Below are positions 1 to 7,898 of a stretch of 12,631 nucleotides of DNA, piece by piece. Source of the stretch: Desulfatitalea sp. GTDB taxonomy: Bacteria; Desulfobacterota; Desulfobacteria; Desulfobacterales; Desulfosarcinaceae. A program made the translations under genes and the position numbers. Under the pieces are notes generated by a model. It made no database searches. It was not told the origin of the DNA and saw nothing but the letters and a program-made list of their open reading frames with translations. Numbering within the stretch: the stretch's first letter is position 1; the number at the start of each line of letters is the position of its first letter. The stretch covers positions 1-12,631 of the forward strand of contig JABDRH010000026.1 of NCBI GenBank assembly GCA_013041835.1, in the 5' to 3' direction.

Positions 1-3000
1 TGTTCAGCAGGGATATATCCGCTGCCGCTTCTCCAAAGTTGGCCTTTACATGGTCGTATGATGAGATGTTTCGCATATCGCCTGCGTCCGGGCTGAAATA
101 ATTGCCGGGTATGCCCCGCAGCAAGACGTCCTTGACCGCGCCGTTGAACACAAAACTCGAAGAGTGCCACGGCCTCAGGGTTTCGTTGTAATGGACCTTG
201 GTCAGGCGCGCCTGTGCATGTTTGAACTGATCGTAAAATGTGGCGTCGTTGAATTCCTTTGAAGTGGATATGTAGATGTCCAGGTACAGGCACCCCTCGG
301 CGTCCTTATACCGGGGCTTGAGGTTGTAAGAAAAGGTAGGCCGCTCCCATGGATGGATCAGTTTTTTCTTTGATATCTTTCTGGCGTCCCAACCATCCGA
401 CTGCCTGACGCACCATGCCAATTCAATTTCAAGCATCTTGGCCGGTTCCGGGTTCTGCACCGGTTCATCACTTGGCTTTACCGGAGGGAGACGCTTTAAC
501 TTTATGGGTTTGTCATGGAAAATCAGCCAGAACAGATGCAGCTTGCGGTTGTAGACCCACGGCACGACATGGTCGGACTGAATGTCGTTTTCGATCTTTT
601 CCCATGGCGACCAGCGGGAATAATAAAGATCATAGTTTCGATAATAGAACGCGGCCGGCATGCTGCGGGTGCGGGCCACCACATGAAGCCGGTCGGTTGT
701 TGGGTCTTTTTCATGAAACAGGCTGCAGATTTCAAGGCGGGAAACCTCTTCCAGTTTAAGGATATAGCGCTGCAGAGCGCCTTCCACATTCCGGTTCGTG
801 ATCTGCGTGGAAAGGATATCGGTTTCAAGCGCCTCGAAAAACGGCGACTTGGTATCGCGCAGTTCCGGTTCTATCCAGTTCTCCGGATAGAGGAACACCT
901 TTCGGTTGGCTTCCCATATGCGATAGTTTTTCATCCATTTCCACTGATTCCAATTATTCTCCTGATCCGGGTCAGGCAGCGCCACTTCCACATGACGGCT
1001 TTCAAGATTCAGAAAACAGCGTTGGACAAAGAGCTGGGTCGAAAGAATCGCCTGCTTGATCCGCGAGGTGAGCTGATCCGAACACATCTCCACATCGATT
1101 AGGAACCAGCCGTAAAGGTCGACAGGAGATCGCCAGTATTCCGGGTTGGCTATCTTCTTGCCGTAGACGGTTATTTCGGGTGATTTCTCACGTTGGGACT
1201 TTTCAATGAGATATGCCGTGAGTGCGTCCCGTTTCTTTTCGCGAAGCGTGTCCATCATGGGTTTGAGCACCGTCAGCCATTGCGCCCGGCTGTATTTAGC
1301 CTGCGCCATGTCCCTGGCCATGCGGGCCTTTTCCTGTTCCTCGCCATCCGGGTCGCGCTTGGCAAGTTTGAACAGAGACGGGAAATCACTGCCGGTAATT
1401 GTTTTCTGGCGATGGCACTCCAGAAACCATTCATAGGTGTCGGGCGAACAATAATCCAGTTGGGAATGATGCAACTGTTCGTGGGCCATCGTGTCCCATC
1501 CGGTTACCTTGCACAGTGCTTCGTTTATGGCCTGTGCCGGCGTCGACGGGGTCGCGGCGAGTTCGAGGACTTTCAAAAAGGACGCATTTTCGGGCTCGGG
1601 AAAATTGCGTTTAAACTTGAGAAAACGCCAGGTTTGAAGCCATGCATTTAGGGGAATCGCGGCTTGGGCCTCCTGCAGGGGAAGCAGATTGAAATCGAGC
1701 GTGCCGCAAAATGCCGGATTGGCAACCAGCCATGCCAGTTCATCCCGGTCGCATTTAAGGCACCGCGCGGCGAAAGAGGCCTTGTGGACAAGATGCAGTG
1801 CGGCGAATATGTCAGGCAGGGCTTCCGGCGACGGCGCATACCGGTACCTGTTTTCGTCGTCACGCGCATGAAGCTTCTCATCCTGAAGGATGGCGAGAAG
1901 ACGCTCGGTCCGGGACGGCAGATGAAGCCCGTTCAACAGGACATCCGCCTGGCTGCTTTCCAGCCCAAACGTTACCGCCACGAATTCCTTGATGGTGGTC
2001 CGGTTGAAATAGTTGAGAAGCGCCTCCATGCAATAGGCCCGGCGATCCTCGAGTTGTCCCGGCGTGACCGGGCCGGTATAACCGAGATGGGCGATCGCAT
2101 CGGTTGCATCCGGGATAAAGCGCGTGAAGTGCTCGGTAATAAAATCGGTAATCTCCGTCTGCGTGGCCGGCCATGTGCCGGCAATGATGTCCATGGCGGT
2201 TTGAAGCCGGCCGGCGTCTTCAAACGGCGTCAACATGGCAAGCAGCATCTTGAGACGGTCGTCGCCGGCCTGATCCCATTTTGCAATCTGATCGCGAAGA
2301 CCGGCCAGCGCCTCGCGCAAACCTTGTGTTTTCTGAACATAGACCGTATCGCGCCACCCGGCAGACGCGTCTTTCGCAGCCGTCAGCAGATACGCTGCCT
2401 GCGCCAGTGTCGCGCCGGATTTTTTTAAGCGCCCTTTATCACGTATGATCCGGGCAATGGTGTCCGGCGAACCAAAGGGATCGGAAATGCCCGCCAGATC
2501 AAAGAAGGCCAGCAGGTCGGGCAGCGTCGATTTGAGTTTCCGCGCAAGCGTGATGTATCTGAAAAGAATGGAAAGCGTATCCAGTGTCAATTTGTGGTCC
2601 GTTAACGGCAAAAGCAGCGACATCTCATCACGACTGCACGATAGCGATGTCATGATGTGCGGCAGATAGGGATCAATATGCTTGGTTGTTGATGCCGTGC
2701 TTAGCAAAAGCCTCAAATCGTTGAATACCTGGGGTTCGATGGAACCGCTTAAAAAGAGATGTTCAAAAAGAGTTTTGAGGGTTTCATCGGATGACGCGGC
2801 CGGCGCCCGTACCCTGTTGTTGATCGGACCGATCAGTGCGGCACACGCTTCGACACCGAGCTCGAGCGTGTTTCGAACCGTTTCAAACTGCTTCAGCGCG
2901 ATAAGCAATTCACTGTTTACCGCGCCATTGCCGAGCGCGGGCGCCATGATGAGCAGGTCAAGTTCCCAAAGTGCGTGCCCTGAGCTTCTCCAAAGCCGCA

Positions 3001-6000
3001 GAAATCGGTTGATACGATCCAGGCGGTCCAGGGGCATGTGGGTTAATTTCTGAAGGTCGAGATCGCAGTCATCCACCGGACAAAGAACGACGCTTTGCGG
3101 GGCCTGCCCGTTTACAAACGCACACTGGAGCAGTTCCAGGAGTTGATGGTAGGTGAGTCCCGATTTTTGAAGGAAGACCGAAACGGGTATTTGCGCGCCA
3201 AGCACGTCATTGCTCCAGTACCGTTTCTGCCAGTAGAGCGTGGCGCGTTCGGTGATGATGACCTGCAGTTGCTGATCCGAAATGCCGAAGTATTCTCCCG
3301 CCGTATCCGCCGAGTTGGCATGCGTCCCGGCAGGGCTCGCATCGATCAGAAACGTCTCCATGAGATGATGACGGGGTATGCCCAGGTGGGAGAGAAACAT
3401 CCGCGTCTCTTCCTGCCAAAGATTGAAATGCGAATGGAGCGGAAAGTCCGCCAGCTTCAGTCGTTCATACGCATCGGGCGTGATGTGTTCGGGTTCGGCG
3501 AGCAGATCCGCCGCGGACCAGGTGGTTTGGTATGCGAGCGAACCATCGCCGTCCATGACCCGGTCTTCGAGGAGTTCACAGACCAGATCGATGTACGCAA
3601 GCGCGGTATCCGTGTTTCGGCAGTTGAGCTTGATGTTGCCCAGATCGGGCCGCCTTTCGAACAGGATATCTTTGACCGTCCGGTTTGCCGGCCTTGCCTG
3701 CTTTTGATCAAGAAACCGGAACAGATCGGTCAGGTAGGCACCAGGGCCGAGCACGGACTCACAATGGCGCACCTCACGGATATCCATGGGGCCGAAGAGC
3801 GTTTCCAGGTCCGGGATCTGCTTTGACAATTCATCGATTTCCCGAGCCGTATATGCCTGCGGGGAAATGCAGCCCGGATTCACCCACTGAAGGCCGAAAT
3901 GGAAATTTCCAATGAGCGCCAATACCGTGCCGTATTGATTTTCGCACGCATCGTACGCCTTTATCGCCATGTCTGCATGAACGCCTTCTTGCTTCATGGC
4001 GGCCGCAAAGGCTTGCTTGCCCTTGCGGCAAACCTGAGCGGCGCTGTAGTATCCGCTTTGTATCATGGCCAGGCCGGTTTGCGCATCAGGCGCAATCCGG
4101 TGAATTCGTTGCAGAACCTTTGTCGCCGCCACCTCGTTTTCGGAAAAGCCGCTCCCCGTGCTCTCAAAAAGGGCGGCGCACGGATCTTTCTTTAGATTGA
4201 AATCCTGCTTTGCTTCTATCGCGGAAAGGATGCCGGATACCGAACCCAGGGCGTGTTTGGCGCTTCGATCGATCTGGGCGACGAATGAGACGGCCGGGAA
4301 TTGTTGCTCGGCTCTTTGCCTGAGAAGCGATGCGTAGACCTGCTTCTTTGTGGCGGTGTTCGCCCCTTCTATCCAGGAAGGAAGTTTCCCGCTGTTTTTG
4401 TCGATGAGCGACACCCAGTCATCGGTCGTTAATTTCGCGAAGTCTTGGACACCCGAAAACCGGGACGCGCCCAGCTCACCTTTCAAAAACGAGGTCATGT
4501 CTTTAAATGTCGAGGTAATGTGACCAATATCCGTGGTGACGCGCAGGTCCTCGATGTCGGATTTCTTGATTCCGGAAATCCGGCCAAGCGATTGCCAGAA
4601 CTCCGGCGTGAATCCCCTGGACCGGCAAAAGGCGGATGCCACGGCGGTCTGTTTGTTGGGGGCAATCGCTGAAACCTCGAGCAGGGTTTTAAGCGAGCCG
4701 TTGCCGTCAAGCAAGGGTTTTTCAAGGACCCTATGCGCCTGAAGCACAGATAAAGCATCGAGCACCTGGGGCATGTCTTTTGCCACTTGCCTTGAAATGT
4801 AGTTCTGTTTCAAGGCGCTGTTCAGGGTATCTTCCTGCAGCGGTCTTTCCATCAACGCGATACCGTCCGCGCACCGCTCCACCAGCATGCTGATCCAAGT
4901 GTTCCATTCTTCCGGGTGATCGGGTAACAGATCGCCCGGTATGTTATGTGGCAGATTCTGGCGAATGAACGCGTAGAAGACCTCCGCCGTAAGGTGCGCA
5001 ACGTTGATCTTCTCAGCTATCCGCGCGGCAAGGGTCATTTTCATGACATCTTCCGCAGACAGGCCTGTCTCTTTCCTTAGGTAGGACACATCCTTGTGGG
5101 TATCGCTCTCTTCGATCTTGGCAATCGACAACTCCTGGCCAAGCGCTTTGTTCAGCAACTTGTCCAGCGTCTGAAAGTCGGATTTCCCTTTATAGGGCAT
5201 CTGCCCCTCGGTAAAATTCGCCCACAGCACCTTTCCGGTGACATGAAATATTTTTTCTTTAATTACATTGTCTTGCGAGTTGTTACACCGCACCAGCAGT
5301 TGAAAACGCGTCCTGGGCTTTCCGGTTAGCGGATCGATAGGCGGGGCATACTGTAAATCATAGAAACCGTTTGAAAGGGTCTTTCGCTCCCCGAGAAGCA
5401 CATTATCGCGCAGCCTTTTTTCAAAAACCTGAACAGTGGCATGCCGGGTCCCCTCCCAAAGGCTGTTTCGTACAGACCCCCTGATGCGGTACTTGTCCTT
5501 GCAGCTGACCATCCGGGCGTTACCCGCGATCAGCCTGTTTATCTTTTGTGCGGTCTTAAAGCCCACATTACCGCTGACCGGCAGCCCGTGTTCGGTTTGA
5601 AACGAAATCACCGCCTTGCGGGTCGTCTTCCCATAGACCTGTGCGTCCGCTTCGCTCGCGTTGATGTCACATCCAATCCATACCAGCGCCTTTTGCAGAT
5701 CCGCCACCTTGGACTTTTTCATGTTCAGCCGTATCGGGTAGCGAACCTTCATCAGTCTTTCCGTCCGGGCAACCTTGAGTTTTTTCATCGGCTTGACCCG
5801 GCTTGCGGCAACCGACACAAGCCTTTCAAGCGTCTCTTTATTCAAGGCGCCGGTGCCTTTAAGTCCGTATTTCTTCTGGAACTGCCGTAGCGCATTGCTC
5901 GTCTGTAGCCCCTGTTCCCTCGTTTTCATGTCTTCGGAAAGATCGATTTCCAGCTTGGCGATGCGCGCGGCCTTCACAAGAGTGCGATGCAGGTTGGCGG

Positions 6001-6262
6001 TCTGGGTCTTTGATGCGTAGTATTTTTCAATGGCCCGTTGGTTGAGCGCGACAATAGTCGATTTGTTGACTCTGGCATTCCGGGGCAAGGCGATAGTTTC
6101 TTTTACCGCTATCAGGGCCTTGGTGGTGTGCTCACCAAGGGCGGGGGTCATTCTTTCCGCGGCATCGTCGGCGATCTTCGCGCCCAAATAAACGAGAATA
6201 TCCTGCAATCGCTTAATATCCTTTTTACTTTTCTTATCAAAGGATTCAGACAACAACTTCAT
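1..6262 (-). CDS. Tc toxin A-component (TcA / ABC toxin, neuraminidase-like domain protein), C-terminus outside window
   Basis: TcA proteins form the large pentameric pore that binds host cells and injects the TcB-TcC cocoon cargo. Seen: an open frame of 2087 codons from ATG at 6262 with no stop to the window edge; the strong AAAGGAGGT (6268-6276) five bases upstream fixes the start. Residues ~112-150 and ~184-247 look like two peptidoglycan-binding repeats (for example 'FQKKYGLKGTGALNKETL' and 'ISFQTEHGLPVSG'); ~275-332 is a beta-sandwich resembling a carboxypeptidase-regulatory fold. Then comes a long alpha-helical region ('VFYAFIRQNLPHNIPG' ~428, 'LTTDDWVSLI' ~611), 'QIPDLETLFG' at 815-824 and 'GPGAYLTDL' at 839-847, the counterpart of the SPAAYLTEL motif of TcdA1. 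The ABC-toxin region is ~1600-1690. 'LYGWFLIDVEMC' (1716) and 'YPENWIEP' (1792) match the TcdA1 stretch leading into the neuraminidase-like domain. Compared with TcdA1 (about 2500 residues), the AYLTDL motif lies roughly 700 residues further in, so about 1000 more residues probably follow beyond the edge (estimate). No TcB/TcC gene lies upstream; they may lie downstream, outside. Confidence 0.9.
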   Translation of the reverse strand, partial: MKLLSESFDKKSKKDIKRLQDILVYLGAKIADDAAERMTPALGEHTTKALIAVKETIALPRNARVNKSTIVALNQRAIEKYYASKTQTANLHRTLVKAARIAKLEIDLSEDMKTREQGLQTSNALRQFQKKYGLKGTGALNKETLERLVSVAASRVKPMKKLKVARTERLMKVRYPIRLNMKKSKVADLQKALVWIGCDINASEADAQVYGKTTRKAVISFQTEHGLPVSGNVGFKTAQKINRLIAGNARMVSCKDKYRIRGSVRNSLWEGTRHATVQVFEKRLRDNVLLGERKTLSNGFYDLQYAPPIDPLTGKPRTRFQLLVRCNNSQDNVIKEKIFHVTGKVLWANFTEGQMPYKGKSDFQTLDKLLNKALGQELSIAKIEESDTHKDVSYLRKETGLSAEDVMKMTLAARIAEKINVAHLTAEVFYAFIRQNLPHNIPGDLLPDHPEEWNTWISMLVERCADGIALMERPLQEDTLNSALKQNYISRQVAKDMPQVLDALSVLQAHRVLEKPLLDGNGSLKTLLEVSAIAPNKQTAVASAFCRSRGFTPEFWQSLGRISGIKKSDIEDLRVTTDIGHITSTFKDMTSFLKGELGASRFSGVQDFAKLTTDDWVSLIDKNSGKLPSWIEGANTATKKQVYASLLRQRAEQQFPAVSFVAQIDRSAKHALGSVSGILSAIEAKQDFNLKKDPCAALFESTGSGFSENEVAATKVLQRIHRIAPDAQTGLAMIQSGYYSAAQVCRKGKQAFAAAMKQEGVHADMAIKAYDACENQYGTVLALIGNFHFGLQWVNPGCISPQAYTAREIDELSKQIPDLETLFGPMDIREVRHCESVLGPGAYLTDLFRFLDQKQARPANRTVKDILFERRPDLGNIKLNCRNTDTALAYIDLVCELLEDRVMDGDGSLAYQTTWSAADLLAEPEHITPDAYERLKLADFPLHSHFNLWQEETRMFLSHLGIPRHHLMETFLIDASPAGTHANSADTAGEYFGISDQQLQVIITERATLYWQKRYWSNDVLGAQIPVSVFLQKSGLTYHQLLELLQCAFVNGQAPQSVVLCPVDDCDLDLQKLTHMPLDRLDRINRFLRLWRSSGHALWELDLLIMAPALGNGAVNSELLIALKQFETVRNTLELGVEACAALIGPINNRVRAPAASSDETLKTLFEHLFLSGSIEPQVFNDLRLLLSTASTTKHIDPYLPHIMTSLSCSRDEMSLLLPLTDHKLTLDTLSILFRYITLARKLKSTLPDLLAFFDLAGISDPFGSPDTIARIIRDKGRLKKSGATLAQAAYLLTAAKDASAGWRDTVYVQKTQGLREALAGLRDQIAKWDQAGDDRLKMLLAMLTPFEDAGRLQTAMDIIAGTWPATQTEITDFITEHFTRFIPDATDAIAHLGYTGPVTPGQLEDRRAYCMEALLNYFNRTTIKEFVAVTFGLESSQADVLLNGLHLPSRTERLLAILQDEKLHARDDENRYRYAPSPEALPDIFAALHLVHKASFAARCLKCDRDELAWLVANPAFCGTLDFNLLPLQEAQAAIPLNAWLQTWRFLKFKRNFPEPENASFLKVLELAATPSTPAQAINEALCKVTGWDTMAHEQLHHSQLDYCSPDTYEWFLECHRQKTITGSDFPSLFKLAKRDPDGEEQEKARMARDMAQAKYSRAQWLTVLKPMMDTLREKKRDALTAYLIEKSQREKSPEITVYGKKIANPEYWRSPVDLYGWFLIDVEMCSDQLTSRIKQAILSTQLFVQRCFLNLESRHVEVALPDPDQENNWNQWKWMKNYRIWEANRKVFLYPENWIEPELRDTKSPFFEALETDILSTQITNRNVEGALQRYILKLEEVSRLEICSLFHEKDPTTDRLHVVARTRSMPAAFYYRNYDLYYSRWSPWEKIENDIQSDHVVPWVYNRKLHLFWLIFHDKPIKLKRLPPVKPSDEPVQNPEPAKMLEIELAWCVRQSDGWDARKISKKKLIHPWERPTFSYNLKPRYKDAEGCLYLDIYISTSKEFNDATFYDQFKHAQARLTKVHYNETLRPWHSSSFVFNGAVKDVLLRGIPGNYFSPDAGDMRNISSYDHVKANFGEAAADISLLN

Positions 6263-6267
6263 GGATG

Positions 6268-6276
6268 ACCTCCTTT
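6268..6276 (-). promoter_or_regulatory. Strong ribosome binding site of the TcA gene
   Basis: The minus strand reads AAAGGAGGT five bases before the ATG at 6262, close to the full anti-Shine-Dalgarno complement. This decides the start of the giant frame. I see no convincing -35/-10 pair between it and the repeat copy at 6336-6356. Confidence 0.8.
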
Positions 6277-6335
6277 ATGCGTTTGTCAATGCAGTTCCAT
6301 GGTTGAATAAGGAAAAGATAAGCAACAGCAACGAA

Positions 6336-6356
6336 TTTACCCCAATGTTGCATAAA
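6336..6356 (+). repeat. Terminal repeat copy A
   Basis: Contains the core CCCCAATGTTGCATAAA preceded by TTTA. It is the exact reverse complement of the 21 bases at 6560-6580. Confidence 0.85.
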
Positions 6357-6423
6357 AAGTCATAACTGAGATGAAACCCATATAGGCTATGAAGATCAGA
6401 TTGGGTCACGCGGTTTGAGCAAA

Positions 6424-6450
6424 CCCCAATGTTGCATAAAAAAGACGGCC
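6424..6450 (+). repeat. Terminal repeat copy B (internal, direct)
   Basis: The same 17-base core, CCCCAATGTTGCATAAA, in the same orientation as copy A and 88 bases after it. Its continuation (AAAGACGGCC) resembles that of copy C read in reverse (GAAGATGACC), so B and C may be the original ends of one element. Confidence 0.8.
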
Positions 6451-6550
6451 GAGAGAAAATAGACACTTTCAGGTATTGAAAATACCCGAATATGGGCACC
6501 ATTTAAGTGGATTTAACAACCGGCGAACTTGAGGATCGGGTCTGTTGTAG

Positions 6551-6580
6551 GTCATCTTCTTTATGCAACATTGGGGTAAA
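6551..6580 (-). repeat. Terminal repeat copy C (inverted)
   Basis: Read on the minus strand this carries TTTA plus the 17-base core and then GAAGATGACC. It forms a perfect 21-base inverted pair with copy A and an extended imperfect pair with copy B. Confidence 0.85.
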
Positions 6581-6840
6581 CAAGAATGCATGTTCTGAAT
6601 GATTACCAAATTCAACGCGGATTAACAAATCATATTTTGCCGTATTCGCGATACCCCACCCTTGGAAATTGGCCTGGACAATCACGGCGAGGCCGTGATC
6701 GGGAAGAATGTGCAACTGAGAATAATAGTCCGAAAGGCCGCCATAATGTCCGACGACACTGCCGGCATACCCGATGCGGTGGCTGTTAGCACCCAGCTCA
6801 ATCCAAACGCGGCGAATGTGAGTTGAGATTTATCAGCGAC
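6581..6840 (-). pseudogene. Remnant of a beta-lactamase-like serine hydrolase (C-terminal fragment)
   Basis: Read on the minus strand, one frame gives 'SHRIGYAGSVVGHYGG' followed by 'LPDHGLAVIVQANFQG'. This resembles the C-terminal part of class C beta-lactamase/CubicO-type serine hydrolases, where a GHxGG motif stands in for the KTG box. Just upstream the natural continuation 'FAAFGLSWVL' lies in a different frame, so a frameshift falls near 6785-6797, and stops (TGA TAA, near 6833-6838) close the downstream frame. The catalytic SxxK region and the whole N-terminal part are absent. At the other end the reading runs straight into the inverted repeat at 6580, as if the element had cut the gene. 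Family is by recognition of the motif and its surroundings; the exact subfamily is unknown. Confidence 0.6.
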
Positions 6841-6953
6841 TATGGCAAAGATACAATTGTATGTCAGTGCCCTCAATCCATCAGGGCAACCGCATGTAAA
6901 AATCAGCAAGCATGATGGGGATGCGTTGATAGAAAATCAAAGGATTGCATGCC
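6841..6953. other. Intergenic remainder before the small ORF
   Basis: Nothing firm is visible here. A minus-strand frame continues upstream from the hydrolase remnant but does not look like the family, and no strong promoter pair for the plus-strand genes stands out. Confidence 0.4.
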
Positions 6954-7076
6954 ATGTTACGATTCGCTAAAAAGGTTGTGCGCAAACTGGGGATCACAGT
7001 CTTCGGAATCCTTGAAATTATTGGAATTCCTCGTGTTCCAGAGAAAATATCTGAAAACAAGGAGCCCCCCGCATGA
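6954..7076 (+). CDS. Small ORF, 40 residues, translationally coupled to the aldo/keto reductase
   Basis: ATG at 6954 is preceded by AAAGGA nine bases upstream. The frame ends in TGA that overlaps the ATG of the next gene as ATGA, a classic coupling arrangement. The peptide begins 'MLRFAKKVVRKLGITVFGIL' and ends in a polar, proline-containing tail: a basic, amphipathic N-terminal half, then a short hydrophobic stretch. It is not recognised as a known family. A competing ATG at 6949 in another frame gives 78 residues but would overlap the reductase by more than 100 bases, so it is less likely. It could be a real membrane-associated microprotein, a leader ensuring translation of the reductase, or chance. 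Confidence 0.45.
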   Translation: MLRFAKKVVRKLGITVFGILEIIGIPRVPEKISENKEPPA

Positions 7077-7888
7077 AAGATTTCTCGGAAAAAGTAGTTT
7101 TAGGCCGAACCGGGCTTATGGTTTCCCGCCTTGGTATCGGCGCTGCATACGGCGTTTCAGAAAGGGCGTGTCGATTGGCTTTTGATGAAGGCGTCAATTA
7201 CTTTTTCTGGGGATCTGTAAGGACGCCGGGAATGGGTGTTGCTATTCGCGATATTGCTCGCACGAACCGGGAAAAGCTTGTGGTTGTGCTGGAATGTTAT
7301 ACCCGGTCCCACCGCTTGATCAGGAGAAGTATCGAACAGGGGCTTAAATCCCTGAAAATCGAACTAGCGGATATCGTCCTTTTGGGCTGGCATGACAATC
7401 CTCCCAGGCCTAAGCTCATGGATGCAGTTCTGAGGTTGAAAGAACATGGATTGTTCCGCTACCTTGGCATTTCTTCCCACCAACGAACGCTTTTTCAAAA
7501 CTATATCGAAGACGATCTTTATGATGTTTTTCATGTCCGCTACAACGCCGCCCATAGAGGGGCCGAGAAGGATATCTTTCCCTATTTGCCTAAGCAAGCG
7601 CAGGCCCCTGGTATTGTGTCTTTTACCAACACAAGGTGGGGCGATCTTTTGAAAGAAAAAAACATGCCGGAAGGATATTCGCCACCTGATGCGTCAGAGT
7701 GTTACAGATTCTCGCTATCGAATCCGCATGTTCAAGTGGCCGTTTGCGGACCTAAAAATGATGCTGAAATGAAAACCGCTCTCAACGTAGTAAAAAATAG
7801 CCCTATGGATGAACAGGACCTTCAGCGGATGCGGATCATTGGCGATTACGTGCATGAAACAAGGTCCCTGGCAAGCATGATCACATAG
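7073..7888 (+). CDS. Aldo/keto reductase-fold protein with degenerate active site
   Basis: 271 residues. The N-terminus 'LGRTGLMVSRLGIGAA', the middle 'EQGLKSLKIELADIVLLGWH' and 'HGLFRYLGIS' follow the beta/alpha-barrel plan of aldo/keto reductases, which use NADPH to reduce carbonyls. The usual tetrad Asp-Tyr-Lys-His is not apparent. Where 'GINFxDTAxxYG' is expected the protein has 'GVNYFFWGS' (40-48; Phe45 at the Asp position, no Tyr). The Lys strand reads 'VVVLECY' (70-76), and the His position is Gly105 in 'LLGWHD'. Normal reductase chemistry is therefore doubtful, while the fold appears kept; no frameshift is seen, so the gene is intact. RBS AAGGAG (7059-7064), eight bases upstream. It ends ten bases from the convergent dehydrogenase. 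Substrate unknown. Confidence 0.85.
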   Translation: MKDFSEKVVLGRTGLMVSRLGIGAAYGVSERACRLAFDEGVNYFFWGSVRTPGMGVAIRDIARTNREKLVVVLECYTRSHRLIRRSIEQGLKSLKIELADIVLLGWHDNPPRPKLMDAVLRLKEHGLFRYLGISSHQRTLFQNYIEDDLYDVFHVRYNAAHRGAEKDIFPYLPKQAQAPGIVSFTNTRWGDLLKEKNMPEGYSPPDASECYRFSLSNPHVQVAVCGPKNDAEMKTALNVVKNSPMDEQDLQRMRIIGDYVHETRSLASMIT

Positions 7889-7898
7889 GGCCTTTGCC

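Larger units (their letters stand above)
6336..6580. mobile_element. Small non-autonomous mobile element or insertion-sequence remnant
   Basis: A 245-base segment is bounded by a perfect 21-base inverted repeat (6336-6356 and 6560-6580) and holds one further direct copy of its 17-base core. The better-matched terminal pair may be the inner copy (6424-6450) against the right copy (6551-6577), which agree at about 24 of 27 bases. The interior has a hairpin (GGTATT-GAA-AATACC, 6472-6486) and no plausible transposase; the only reading frames are short and read through the repeats themselves. I see no clear target-site duplication. It could be a MITE, the fused ends of a deleted insertion sequence, or two nested insertions. 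It lies about 75 bases upstream of the TcA start and directly abuts a truncated gene fragment. Confidence 0.6.

Noticed and set aside
515..1102. Plus-strand open frames (also 1193-1651, 1664-2428, 3095-3826) in the left half.
   Set aside because: All lie antisense to the continuous TcA frame, whose translation has consistent family motifs; the plus-strand frames do not.
6275..6502. A 75-codon minus-strand frame upstream of the toxin gene.
   Set aside because: It reads through two copies of the element end repeat (giving 'FLCNIGV' twice), so it is explained by the repeats.
6949..7185. A 78-codon plus-strand frame starting five bases before the small ORF.
   Set aside because: It overlaps the reductase-like gene by more than 100 bases in another frame; the coupled 40-codon frame fits better.
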